From positions 8,266 to 21,666 of the forward strand of contig DEHX01000182.1 of NCBI GenBank assembly GCA_002352145.1: 13,401 nt of DNA. Direction: 5' to 3'. The translations under genes were made by a program, and so were the position numbers. The stretch's first letter is position 1. The number at the start of each line of letters is the position of its first letter. The notes under the pieces are model-generated. The model saw nothing but the letters and a program-made list of their open reading frames with translations, had not been told where the DNA came from and made no database searches. This stretch comes from Chitinophagaceae bacterium UBA2789. GTDB lineage: Bacteria; Bacteroidota; Bacteroidia; Chitinophagales; Chitinophagaceae. Of the stretch, positions 1 to 7,189 are shown piece by piece.

Positions 1-344
1 AAGCTGTCAGCAGTCAGTTGTACGACTTTGTACAACACACCTGTTGTATCTGCTGCGTTCTTTTTCCATTCAAGATTATTTTCCTTATCCCAAGTATAAA
101 AGACGCTGTCCGCAGTTGTAGAATCATTTAATGACCGGATAATATTCCCTTTTTTTGAAAATTCATACTGGTAATCTTTAAAAGTGGAATCGTTACCCGG
201 TTGTGCTTCCGTCTTCCATTTGCCAATAATAAGATCCTTTTTGATTTCAATGACAGGTTCAGTGCCGGCTTTCTTTTTTTTCAGTAAAAAGAAAATTCCT
301 GCTCCGGCTGCAACTATAAGCAGCCCGATGAATAGTTTGTTCAT
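1..344 (-). CDS. Membrane-anchored lipocalin-like hypothetical protein (5' part only)
   Basis: The frame is open from an ATG at 344 to the left edge of the window, so only about the first 114 residues are present. Residues 4-21 form one hydrophobic segment (LFIGLLIVAAGAGIFFLL) followed by a lysine cluster, which suggests a single N-terminal membrane anchor or an uncleaved signal. The segment IIGKWKTE at about 39-46, followed by alternating polar and aromatic stretches (YQYEFSKKG, FYTWDKENNLEW), resembles the start of small lipocalin-like domains common in Bacteroidota, where a GxW motif opens the barrel. This assignment comes from pattern only. The substrate and role are unknown. It lies 132 bases downstream of the EVE gene on the same strand and may have its own promoter, but I could not identify one. 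Confidence 0.7.
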   Translation of the reverse strand, partial: MNKLFIGLLIVAAGAGIFFLLKKKKAGTEPVIEIKKDLIIGKWKTEAQPGNDSTFKDYQYEFSKKGNIIRSLNDSTTADSVFYTWDKENNLEWKKNAADTTGVLYKVVQLTADS

Positions 345-476
345 GGCTATACTTTTTGGGGTTAAAAATTAGAATCTTCTGTTTATTCCAGCTAACCCAA
401 AAACGTAACCTCCATGAAATGTTAAACGAAATCTTTCGGAGGATGTGACAAGTAATCCATTTGTTGGAGAAGTTTA
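345..476. other. Intergenic spacer without recognised features
   Basis: This spacer lies between the EVE gene and the lipocalin-like gene, both on the minus strand. I see no good TAnnTTTG motif, no strong hairpin with a T tract and no ORF. A short CGAAA-GA-TTTCG dyad on the minus strand is too small to call. Confidence 0.4.
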
Positions 477-887
477 TTATTGCTCATCGGCCATTTCCAT
501 TACCACTTCCCATTCTTGATCAGTAACCGGTTGCACAGATAAGCGGCCCAACCTAACAAGAGCCATATTGGCCAAACGTTTATCTGCTTTTATTTGTGCA
601 AGACTAACGGGTTTCTTTAATTTTTTATACGGTTTAAAGTCAACGGCTACCCAGGCTGTTTCATTGGTAGTTGGATCCTGGTAGGCTTCTTTAACCACTT
701 TGGCAATACCAACGATCTCTGTCCCTTCATTACTATGATAAAAAAAAGCAAGGTCCCCTTTTTTCATAGCTCTTAGGTTATTTCGGGCTGCATAGTTTCT
801 TACACCGTCCCAGAAGGTCTGTTTATCTTTTTCGAATTGTTCCCAGGAATATTTGAACGGTTCAGACTTAATAAGCCAGTATGCCAT
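477..887 (-). CDS. EVE domain-containing protein
   Basis: This 136-residue protein is almost entirely one EVE domain (PUA-like fold, thymocyte nuclear protein 1 family). The family signatures are visible: N-terminal YWLIKSEP at 3-10, WDGVRNYAARN at 26-36, GDLAFFYHS at 44-52, GIAKV at 60-64 and the C-terminal VRLGRLSVQPV at 111-121. EVE domains are known or thought to bind modified bases in DNA or RNA, and the aromatic pocket residues (W26, Y32, Y50) are present. The length matches stand-alone bacterial members. The ATG at 887 matches the usual MxYWL start. A TAnnTTTG motif lies 25 bases upstream. The gene is divergent from the fasciclin gene. No restriction or modification genes are nearby, so a defence role is not supported; a housekeeping role is more likely, and the actual ligand is unknown. 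Confidence 0.93.
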   Translation of the reverse strand: MAYWLIKSEPFKYSWEQFEKDKQTFWDGVRNYAARNNLRAMKKGDLAFFYHSNEGTEIVGIAKVVKEAYQDPTTNETAWVAVDFKPYKKLKKPVSLAQIKADKRLANMALVRLGRLSVQPVTDQEWEVVMEMADEQ

Positions 888-912
888 ACGTAAGAAGTTT
901 GAATTTAGTTTT

Positions 913-920
913 CAAAAATA
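913..920 (-). promoter_or_regulatory. Putative -7 promoter element of the EVE gene
   Basis: The minus strand reads TATTTTTG, an exact match to the Bacteroidota -7 consensus TAnnTTTG, 25 bases before the EVE start codon. That implies a leader of roughly 20 bases. No convincing -33 TTG element is seen at the usual distance. Confidence 0.5.
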
Positions 921-1021
921 CAGGGTTGTGGAATAATAAAGTTTATACCATTTTAAAACCGGAAATCGCAGTTTACCGTATCTCTTTCGTATCAATTTTT
1001 TTAAACTATAAAGCTGAAGAA

Positions 1022-1588
1022 ATGAAATCAATTAAGTCCATTTGCCTGATGCTGGTTGCTTCTGTGTTCTTCCATGCATCATTTGCACAGAACATGATGA
1101 ACGAAAAAACAGTAGAGGTAGGCGGTGCACCGATGTATCCATCGAAAAACATCGTTGAGAATGCCGTTAATTCAAAAGATCATACTACCCTGGTGGCTGC
1201 TGTAAAAGCTGCCGGATTGGTAGAAACATTACAGGGTACCGGGCCATTTACTGTTTTTGCTCCTACTAATGCTGCATTTGACATGCTGCCAAAGGGAACG
1301 GTTGAGAACCTTGTTAAACCGGAAAACAAGGCCAAACTTACCAGTATTCTAACCTACCATGTCGTAGCAGGACGCCTTGGCACCATGGAGTTGGATGAGT
1401 GGATTAAAAAAGGAAGCGGGACTGCTGAATTAACAACAGTTGCAGGTGGTAAACTTTGGGTAATGAAAAAAGACGGAAAATATATGCTGAAAGACGAGAA
1501 CGGCGGTATGGCCACAGTAACTATCGGTAATGTATACCAGAGCAATGGCGTAATACATGTGATTGATCATGTAGTACTGCCGAAATAA
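1022..1588 (+). CDS. Secreted fasciclin (FAS1) domain protein
   Basis: This is a 188-residue exported protein with one FAS1 domain. The start at 1022 is chosen because it gives a typical signal peptide (MKSIK, then a hydrophobic stretch, then SFA before Q23). The open frame reaches back to 881, but that extension overlaps the EVE start and promoter region and looks non-coding. The FAS1 domain runs from about 41 to 188, with the H1 motif TVFAPTNAAF at 77-86, YHVVAG at 112-117 and the H2-like end NGVIHVIDHVVLPK at 175-188. FAS1 domains mediate adhesion or surface interactions. Bacterial single-domain members are periplasmic or extracellular and mostly of unknown role. The gene is monocistronic, ends in its own terminator hairpin, and has no visible exact TAnnTTTG promoter. 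Confidence 0.93.
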   Translation: MKSIKSICLMLVASVFFHASFAQNMMNEKTVEVGGAPMYPSKNIVENAVNSKDHTTLVAAVKAAGLVETLQGTGPFTVFAPTNAAFDMLPKGTVENLVKPENKAKLTSILTYHVVAGRLGTMELDEWIKKGSGTAELTTVAGGKLWVMKKDGKYMLKDENGGMATVTIGNVYQSNGVIHVIDHVVLPK

Positions 1589-1618
1589 CAATCGGTTACT
1601 TGCTTTTGTAATGAAATG

Positions 1619-1647
1619 AAGCTGGCTGTTTACATGCCAGCTTTGTT
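1619..1647 (+). terminator. Rho-independent terminator after the fasciclin gene
   Basis: An 8-bp perfect stem (AAGCTGGC at 1619-1626, GCCAGCTT at 1636-1643) with a 9-base loop is followed by TGTT. It lies 30 bases after the fasciclin stop codon and directly abuts the end of the convergent LutA-like gene. It may act in both directions, but the T tract is better on the plus strand. Confidence 0.75.
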
Positions 1648-2367
1648 TTACCAGCCGGTGGCCAATACATCTGCCAGGTGCATGGTTTTTAGATTATATC
1701 CCTTTTGACCAATATAGCCCTGCAAATGCATAAGGCAGGAATAATCAGTTGAAATAAGGTATTCTGCACCGGTAGCCAATGCATTCTCTACTTTTTGCTC
1801 CCCCATTCCAATTGAAATGGGTTCAAATTTCACTGCAAAGGTTCCGCCAAAGCCACAGCAGGTTTCTACATCATTCATTTCAACAAGTTCTAATCCCTTA
1901 ACATTAGCTAATAACTTTCTTGGTTCCTTCTTAATCTTACATTCTCTGAGTCCGGCGCAACTATCATGATAAGTCGCTTTGCTATTCAATGATGCGCCAA
2001 CATTTTCTATATTCAATACATTGACTAAGAACTCTGAAAATTCAAAAATGCGTTTGCCCAACTCTTTCACCTCATTATGGACAGATGAATTATCGAATAA
2101 TTTGGCGTAATAATTTCTTACAAAACCCACACAACTGGCACTGGGTCCAACAATGTAATCGGTTCCACTGAAATCTTTGATGAATTTAGAGCATACAGAT
2201 TTAGCTTCATTCCAATATCCGGCATTAAATGCTGGTTGGCCACAACAGGTTTGTGATTCATTATAGCTGACAGTACAGCCAGCTTTTTCCAGCACTTTGA
2301 TCATATTAAATGCCGTATCCGGGTTTAGCTGGTCAATAAAACATGGTATGAAAAGCTGAACGTTCAA
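1648..2367 (-). CDS. (Fe-S)-binding protein, LutA/YkgE (CCG-domain) family
   Basis: This 239-residue protein has two cysteine-rich CCG domains. The first has C9, C41-C42-G and C79; the second has HDSC at 134-137, C170-C171-G and C211. This is the LutA/YkgE and GlcF/HdrB type of domain that binds an iron-sulfur cluster and takes part in electron transfer from lactate or glycolate oxidation. The length fits LutA. The start is a TTG at 2365-2367: the family's conserved N-terminus VQLFIPCFID, including C9, begins right after it, while the next ATG would be at residue 22 and lose that motif. The gene follows ribH with a 4-base gap, so it is probably co-transcribed. No lutB, lutC or lactate permease gene lies within the window, so the partner subunits and substrate remain unknown. 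Confidence 0.9.
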   Translation of the reverse strand: MNVQLFIPCFIDQLNPDTAFNMIKVLEKAGCTVSYNESQTCCGQPAFNAGYWNEAKSVCSKFIKDFSGTDYIVGPSASCVGFVRNYYAKLFDNSSVHNEVKELGKRIFEFSEFLVNVLNIENVGASLNSKATYHDSCAGLRECKIKKEPRKLLANVKGLELVEMNDVETCCGFGGTFAVKFEPISIGMGEQKVENALATGAEYLISTDYSCLMHLQGYIGQKGYNLKTMHLADVLATGW

Positions 2368-2371
2368 TGGG

Positions 2372-2869
2372 TTATTTTTTAAAAGACCTTACTAAAGAAA
2401 TCATTTTTACAGCAGTAATAGCAGCTTCCTCCCCTTTATGTCCGTGTTTACCACCTATACGTTCCATGGCCTGTTCTTCATTGTTTACTGTCAGAACACC
2501 AAAAATAACAGGCACTGGCAATTGTAGGTTTAATTGTAGCACTCCATCTGTTACTGCTTTACATACATAATCGAAATGGGGAGTATCACCTTTGATCACA
2601 CAACCCAATGCAATAAAAGCATCAGGTCTTGCCTTTTTACCACTGTTTTCCCAAAATGCTTTTATTGAGAAAGGAATTTCCACTGCACCCGGAACAGTCA
2701 GAACGATTGTCTTTTTTATGCCTTGCTTTTCGAGCTCAGCAATGGCGCCCCGTTCCAACTGATCAACAATAGCAGCATTCCATTCCGTTTTCACCAAAAC
2801 AATACAGGCATCCTTTTTTAGAATGCCTGTGCTATTGCTTAATAATTTACTGTTAACTATTTCAGCCAT
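2372..2869 (-). CDS. ribH: 6,7-dimethyl-8-ribityllumazine synthase
   Basis: Lumazine synthase catalyses the penultimate step of riboflavin synthesis, condensing 5-amino-6-ribitylamino-uracil with 3,4-dihydroxybutanone phosphate. The 165-residue length is normal. All signature segments are visible: the aromatic substrate-stacking W30 followed by N31, PGAVEIP at 60-66, VIKGDTPHFDYV at 91-102 with the catalytic His98, FGVLT at 123-127 and GHKGEEAA at 143-150. The protein should be cytosolic and assemble into pentamers or capsids. The ATG at 2869 gives the usual N-terminus. It lies 3 bases after the TPR gene stop and 4 bases before the LutA-like gene, so it sits inside an operon. No other rib genes are in the window and no FMN riboswitch is visible. 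Confidence 0.98.
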   Translation of the reverse strand: MAEIVNSKLLSNSTGILKKDACIVLVKTEWNAAIVDQLERGAIAELEKQGIKKTIVLTVPGAVEIPFSIKAFWENSGKKARPDAFIALGCVIKGDTPHFDYVCKAVTDGVLQLNLQLPVPVIFGVLTVNNEEQAMERIGGKHGHKGEEAAITAVKMISLVRSFKK

Positions 2870-2872
2870 AGA

Positions 2873-3565
2873 TTACTTTTCAGTGCTGTAAACTCCCATC
2901 TGGGCCAGGTAGTTATCTGCATCACGGCCCTGATCAGAAGTAGGGTATTTTTCTTTTATCTCTTTGTAAAGTTCAATGGCGCTTTTGGTATCATTCAAAA
3001 CTCTTTGTGCTAAATAAGCGGCCATGAATAGGCTCTCGGCTGAATTGAACTCATCCTCGGGGAAATGATGACCAGCCTTTTTGTAATAATCAAAAGCTTC
3101 TTTATTCTTACCCATATCACCATATGCATCAGCAATAAGTTTATAGGCTCTTGCCTGAACTGGCTTTGAATTGCTGCTAAACTTTTTTAGGTGCTTAACT
3201 GCCTTTTCATTTTCATTCAGTTTAATGTAACAAACACCAGCATAGTAATTAGCAAGATTAGCCGCATCAGTGCCACTGTGCTTATCAATAACTTTCAGGA
3301 AACCTAAATGCTGGCCATCACCGTTCAGTGCCAGGTTAACAGAGTCCAGCCTGAAATACTCTTCCGCTTTGAACATTGCTTCTGACGCTTTAGTTTCTTT
3401 CGGTTTTTTAAAGAAATTCTGGTACGCATACCACCCACCAGCACCCAGAATAACTACTATACTGGCGATTGTAAGTACTTTACCATAACGGGTCCAGAAA
3501 TCTTTGGCTTTGGCAATCACCACTTCGCTACTGTCCTGGTCCTGCACAACTTTCTTTTCTGACAT
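2873..3565 (-). CDS. Membrane-anchored tetratricopeptide-repeat protein (YfgM-like)
   Basis: This 230-residue protein has a cytosolic N-terminus of about 28 residues, one membrane segment at about 30-50 (LTIASIVVILGAGGWYAYQ) and an extracytoplasmic helical domain. TPR-like helix pairs can be read at about 99-130 (ANLANYYAGVCYIKLNENEKA), 137-167 (ARAYKLIADAYGDMGKNKEA) and 174-208 (NSAESLFMAAYLAQRV, then SAIELYKEIKEKYP). This layout resembles YfgM-type proteins, which assist the SecYEG translocon and periplasmic chaperones in Proteobacteria; a matching role here is an inference. In many Bacteroidota a TPR gene of this kind sits beside ribH and recF, and here it precedes ribH by 3 bases. It follows pdhA by 34 bases. 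Confidence 0.88.
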   Translation of the reverse strand: MSEKKVVQDQDSSEVVIAKAKDFWTRYGKVLTIASIVVILGAGGWYAYQNFFKKPKETKASEAMFKAEEYFRLDSVNLALNGDGQHLGFLKVIDKHSGTDAANLANYYAGVCYIKLNENEKAVKHLKKFSSNSKPVQARAYKLIADAYGDMGKNKEAFDYYKKAGHHFPEDEFNSAESLFMAAYLAQRVLNDTKSAIELYKEIKEKYPTSDQGRDADNYLAQMGVYSTEK

Positions 3566-3599
3566 AATTCAAATTCTATTTTACAAAATGATTTAAAAA

Positions 3600-4595
3600 T
3601 TAATCTACAATGAAAGGGTAGTTTTGATCCACATAAACGTCTTTAAGTACTTCGCTGTCATCCGGCCATGGGCTTTCCTCAGCAAATTTTACAGATTCCA
3701 CTACAATATCATCTACTCTTTTATTGATCACATCAATTTCTTCCTGGGTGGCAAATTTGTTTTCCAGGATGGTTCTTAATACCTGCTGAATAGGGTCTTT
3801 GCTCTTGTACTCATCCACTTCCTCCTTAGTTCTGTACTTCTGCGGATCACTGATTGAGTGGCCTTTATAGCGGTATGTTTTAATTTCCAATAAAGAAGGT
3901 CCGCCCTTTTCTCTAGCTCTTTTCACAGCCCTGCTTACTCCTTCATGAACGGCTTCCGCACTCATACCATCGATCGTGTCTGCTGGCATTTCGTAGGCAT
4001 CTGCCAATTTATAAATATCAATAACGTTAGAGGTCCTTTCAACAGAAGTACCCATGGCGTAATTGTTATTCTCACAGATAAAAATCACGGGTAGTTTCCA
4101 GAGCATGGCCAGGTTAAAGGTTTCATGCAACATACCTTGTCTTGCAGCACCGTCGCCAAAGTAAGTAAGTACCACATTATCTGTACCCCTATATTGCTCA
4201 GCAAAAGCTAAACCGGCTCCGGTACCAATCTGGGCACCCACTATACCATGACCTCCATAAAAGTTGGCTTCCTTACCAAAAAAGTGCATACTTCCACCCT
4301 TTCCCTTGGCGCAACCTGTGGCTTTGCCATACAATTCAGCCATGCAGCTATTAACGGAAACGCCTTTTGCAATAGCCAGCCCATGATCACGGTAAGCAGT
4401 AATAAAAAGATCTTCCGGGCGGGTGGCCGTCATGCAACCGGCTGCAATGGCTTCCTGTCCAACATAAGCATGGAAGAAGCCACGGATCTTGCCGTCCATT
4501 TTGTACTTTTCTTCGGCCATCAGTTCAAACTGACGGATCAATTGCATTAATTCGTACCAGTACAGGTAGGTTTCTTTAGAAAATTTGGTAGCCAC
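3600..4595 (-). CDS. pdhA: Pyruvate dehydrogenase E1 component, alpha subunit
   Basis: This is the thiamine-diphosphate-dependent E1 alpha subunit, which acts with E1 beta to decarboxylate pyruvate and acetylate the E2 lipoyl domain. At 331 residues the length is right. The ThDP/Mg motif runs from GDG at 147-149 to NNNYAMGT at 176-183. The conserved phosphorylation-loop region RYKGHSISDP lies at 242-251. FHAYVGQEA at 41-49 and GGSMHFF at 100-106 are also typical. The start codon is GTG at 4593-4595. It gives the family-like N-terminus MATKFSKETYLYWYELM, whereas the next ATG, at residue 17, would lose it. An exact TAnnTTTG motif lies 19 bases upstream. No pdhB or E2 gene adjoins it; the next gene downstream is the TPR protein. 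A branched-chain 2-oxoacid E1 alpha is a less likely alternative. Confidence 0.95.
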   Translation of the reverse strand: MATKFSKETYLYWYELMQLIRQFELMAEEKYKMDGKIRGFFHAYVGQEAIAAGCMTATRPEDLFITAYRDHGLAIAKGVSVNSCMAELYGKATGCAKGKGGSMHFFGKEANFYGGHGIVGAQIGTGAGLAFAEQYRGTDNVVLTYFGDGAARQGMLHETFNLAMLWKLPVIFICENNNYAMGTSVERTSNVIDIYKLADAYEMPADTIDGMSAEAVHEGVSRAVKRAREKGGPSLLEIKTYRYKGHSISDPQKYRTKEEVDEYKSKDPIQQVLRTILENKFATQEEIDVINKRVDDIVVESVKFAEESPWPDDSEVLKDVYVDQNYPFIVD

Positions 4596-4614
4596 CGGCT
4601 AAAAATTTGAGCCG

Positions 4615-4622
4615 CAAAAATA
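4615..4622 (-). promoter_or_regulatory. Putative -7 promoter element of pdhA
   Basis: TATTTTTG on the minus strand matches TAnnTTTG exactly and ends 19 bases before the GTG start, implying a leader of about 13 bases. A TTGACA-like string lies only 12 bases further upstream, too close for the usual -33 spacing. Confidence 0.5.
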
Positions 4623-4752
4623 AGGGAAAGATGTCAATTTATCATATTCGGGGCCGGATTACAGAAATTTGATTATTACTCATTTATGGCTGGTTTATAT
4701 CCTCTCTGGGGTTGTCGCTTGTGTGTTGGGGTATCCCCATTATCTTGCAGCA

Positions 4753-5835
4753 ATGCTACAGCTACTGCAAATAACCCTTTACCAGTTTAAAAATTACCGC
4801 AGTAGCTCATTCGATTTCGGCGAAAGGATTGTCGGAATTTGTGGTAAAAACGGTGTTGGAAAAACCAACTTACTGGACGCTATTCACTACCTCTGTTTTA
4901 CAAAAAGCTATTTCACCCGTCATGACAACCAAAATGTACAGCATGGCAGCGACGGATTCAGGCTGGAAGGCCGGTTTGCTTTATATGACAAACCAGAAAA
5001 AACGGTATGCATACTCAGAGAAACCGGTAAAAAAGAATTTTCTGTCAATGATGCCCCATATGATAAGTTTTCAAAGCATATCGGCCGTTATCCATGTGTA
5101 GTAATTGCGCCGGATGATGCAGAACTGATTACAGGCGACAGCAAAGAAAGAAGAATATTTATTGATGCCTTGTTGAGCCAGGTGGATGAAGAATACCTGA
5201 GGCAACTTATCACTTATAAAAAAGTGCTTGATCAGCGCAACTCTCTGTTAAAAAGCTTTGCTGAAACTGGAAAAACAGACCTTGCTTTACTGGATGTGTT
5301 AGACGAACAGTTAGCAAAAGCCGGAGTATATATTTTTGAAAAACGTAAATTTTTCATGGTTTCATTCTTACCTGTTGTGAAACGTCTGTACCAGGATATT
5401 TCCCGTCAACCAGAAGATGTAAACCTTTTTTATGAAAGCGAATTGTTGCAGGCGACAATGGCAGAACTATTGAAAATTAACAGGCAAAAGGATGGCTTTG
5501 CACAGCGAACAACATCGGGTATTCACAGGGATGATTTGGATATGCATCTGGGAAGTCAGCCATTTAAGAATGTGGCTTCGCAAGGACAGCGTAAAAGCCT
5601 TTTGTTCTCCCTGAAACTGGCCGAAATGGAAGTCTTAAAAAAAGAAAAAGGATTTGCTCCCCTCCTCTTACTGGATGATGTTTTTGAAAAACTGGATGAG
5701 GAGAGGGTAAACAATCTGCTGAATAAAGTTTGCGTAGAAAATGATGGCCAGGTATTTATTACAGACACCAACGGAGAAAGACTTTCTTCTCACCTTGAAC
5801 AATTAAAAGTAAAATACCATTTGATCAGTTTGTAA
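4753..5835 (+). CDS. recF: DNA replication and repair protein RecF
   Basis: RecF is an SMC-like ATPase that, with RecO and RecR, loads RecA at single-strand gaps. The 360-residue protein carries Walker A GKNGVGKT at 31-38 followed by NLLDAIHYL, an ABC-signature-like SQGQRKSLLFSLKLAE at 276-291, and Walker B LLLLDDVFEKLD at 304-315. The start is set at the ATG at 4753 because MLQLLQITLYQFKNYR is the normal RecF N-terminus. The open frame extends upstream to a TTG at 4669, but that part reads as an unrelated hydrophobic stretch. The gene is followed after 9 bases by a DUF721 gene, a recurrent pairing in Bacteroidota. The 157-base gap to pdhA should hold its promoter, but no exact TAnnTTTG is present on this strand. 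Confidence 0.97.
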   Translation: MLQLLQITLYQFKNYRSSSFDFGERIVGICGKNGVGKTNLLDAIHYLCFTKSYFTRHDNQNVQHGSDGFRLEGRFALYDKPEKTVCILRETGKKEFSVNDAPYDKFSKHIGRYPCVVIAPDDAELITGDSKERRIFIDALLSQVDEEYLRQLITYKKVLDQRNSLLKSFAETGKTDLALLDVLDEQLAKAGVYIFEKRKFFMVSFLPVVKRLYQDISRQPEDVNLFYESELLQATMAELLKINRQKDGFAQRTTSGIHRDDLDMHLGSQPFKNVASQGQRKSLLFSLKLAEMEVLKKEKGFAPLLLLDDVFEKLDEERVNNLLNKVCVENDGQVFITDTNGERLSSHLEQLKVKYHLISL

Positions 5836-5844
5836 CTTTGAATT

Positions 5845-6126
5845 ATGGGTGAATATTCCATCAGTGAAGCCATGCAGCAATTTCTGAACAGCAGCCGGAT
5901 CAAAGGCGGCATACAGGCCTTGCAAATAGAAGATGTTTGGGAAGAAATAATGGGCAAAACCATTGCTAGGTATACCGATAAGCTTCAAATAATTGGAGAT
6001 AAACTGATCATCACTACATCAGTAGCTCCCCTGAAGAACGAACTTATTTACCAGAAAGAAAAAATAAAACATAGAGTAAATGAGGCTTTACAGCAGAAAG
6101 TAATTAATGATGTTATCGTACAGTAA
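5845..6126 (+). CDS. DUF721 (DciA-like) protein
   Basis: This small 93-residue protein has the DUF721 pattern. An N-terminal helix (ISEAMQQFLNSSRIKGGIQALQIEDVW, in pieces) is followed by the conserved W-x-x-I-M-G-K segment (VWEEIMGKTIARYT at about 31-44), a beta region DKLIITTSVAPLKNELIY, and a C-terminal helix ending with VINDVIVQ. DUF721 includes DciA, the loader of the replicative helicase DnaB in many bacteria. Bacteroidota members are short and usually sit beside recF, as here. The role in helicase loading is inferred from family and neighbourhood, not shown by the sequence. The recF stop and this ATG are 9 bases apart, so they form one transcription unit. It converges on the permease gene with only 11 bases between the stop codons. 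Confidence 0.9.
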   Translation: MGEYSISEAMQQFLNSSRIKGGIQALQIEDVWEEIMGKTIARYTDKLQIIGDKLIITTSVAPLKNELIYQKEKIKHRVNEALQQKVINDVIVQ

Positions 6127-6137
6127 ACCTGATGAAT

Positions 6138-7184
6138 TTATTGCACCCTTACCCTTGGGTCTACTACTCCGTATAAAATATCAGCCAGTATATTTATCAG
6201 AATGAAGAAGGTAGCAGAAATCAAAACAGATCCCATAACCACCGGATAATCCAATTTTTCCAACGCATCCACTGTGACTTTACCTATACCCTGCCAACCA
6301 AAAATATACTCTACAAAGAAAGCTCCCGCCAATAATTCGGCAAACCAGCCTGTAATGGCCGTAATAACCGGGTTCAATGCATTACGTAATCCATGCTTCC
6401 AGATCACTGTTCTTTTGCCCAGGCCTTTTGCATATGCTGTACGAATATAATCCTGGTCAAGTACATCCAGCATGGCGCTTCGGGTCAACTGAGTGATTAT
6501 TGCCAGCGGACGAATACCCAATGTGAAAGCAGGCAAAAGAAGGTTTTGCAAGGTCAGCCTTCTATTTCCTTCTTCATCTATTACAAACCAGCTGCCGGCA
6601 ATTTGCAGACCTGTAAGATCACTTAATACAAACCCAAAGAGGTATACCATTATAATACCCATAAAAAATGATGGTGCGGAAATACCCACAATGCTTGAAA
6701 ATATCGCTGAGGTATCTAACCATGTATTTTGTTTTACTGCTGCCATTACACCCAAAGGAATTCCGATGAGCATAGCAATAAACATAGCTGCTATGGCCAG
6801 CATCAGTGTCCCCGGAAGTGCCTGCATTAGTATGGTCCAAACCTCTCTTTTACTTTGGTAGGACTTTCGCAGGTAAGGAATTTTTATACCAAACTTATTT
6901 TCACCTCCTATAAAAAAACCCCTTAGTTTTTTAGATGTTATCTCTTTTTTGCTGTAGAGACAAACAGGCGAAACATCATTGAGATAAAAAACAAATTGCT
7001 TCCACTTTGGTTGATCAAGATATAGTTCTTTACGGATATTCGCCTGAGTAGTTGAATCACCCGATTGTCCCATTACTAATCGTGACGGATCACCAAAGCC
7101 CTGGAAGAGGAAGAACACAAGCATCACCACACCTAAAAGCACTCCTATACCATACAGTGTTTTTTTGATGATGAATTGCAGCAT
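6138..7184 (-). CDS. ABC transporter permease, DppB/OppB-like
   Basis: This 348-residue inner-membrane permease is of the dipeptide/oligopeptide/nickel type. It has TM1 at about 9-29, a periplasmic stretch to about 115, then TM segments near 120-148, 160-187, 213-232, 275-293 and 317-338. The EAA-type loop that contacts the ATPase is clear at 250-270 (AYAKGLGKRTVIWKHGLRNA), and GWQGIGKVTVDA at 296-307 and VVDPRVR near the end are typical of DppB. The ATG at 7184 is 5 bases after the stop of the BT_3928-type gene, so it is the last gene of the DUF1599 operon. Its usual partners (a second permease, one or two ATPases and a binding protein) are not in the window. The substrate is unknown. Confidence 0.92.
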   Translation of the reverse strand: MLQFIIKKTLYGIGVLLGVVMLVFFLFQGFGDPSRLVMGQSGDSTTQANIRKELYLDQPKWKQFVFYLNDVSPVCLYSKKEITSKKLRGFFIGGENKFGIKIPYLRKSYQSKREVWTILMQALPGTLMLAIAAMFIAMLIGIPLGVMAAVKQNTWLDTSAIFSSIVGISAPSFFMGIIMVYLFGFVLSDLTGLQIAGSWFVIDEEGNRRLTLQNLLLPAFTLGIRPLAIITQLTRSAMLDVLDQDYIRTAYAKGLGKRTVIWKHGLRNALNPVITAITGWFAELLAGAFFVEYIFGWQGIGKVTVDALEKLDYPVVMGSVLISATFFILINILADILYGVVDPRVRVQ

Positions 7185-7189
7185 CGCTG

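Noticed and set aside
881..1021. 47-residue N-terminal extension of the fasciclin frame
   Set aside because: It overlaps the EVE start codon and promoter motif, and would hide the clear signal peptide that begins at 1022.
477..1588. EVE gene as part of a defence or DNA-modification island
   Set aside because: The neighbours are a lipocalin-like protein and a fasciclin protein. No restriction, methylase or nuclease gene is nearby, so only a stand-alone EVE protein is supported.
4728..4738. GGGGTATCCCC dyad upstream of recF
   Set aside because: The stem is only 4 bp with a 3-base loop, with no T tract or partner site. It is too small to call an operator or terminator.
4669..4752. 28-residue hydrophobic extension of RecF starting at TTG
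   Set aside because: RecF is cytosolic and its family N-terminus begins at 4753. The extension lies in the divergent promoter region.
5833..5840. Exact TAnnTTTG match (TAACTTTG) just before the DUF721 gene
   Set aside because: It contains the recF stop codon and ends 4 bases before the ATG, leaving no room for a leader. No -33 element precedes it, and recF and DUF721 are 9 bases apart, so read-through transcription is simpler.
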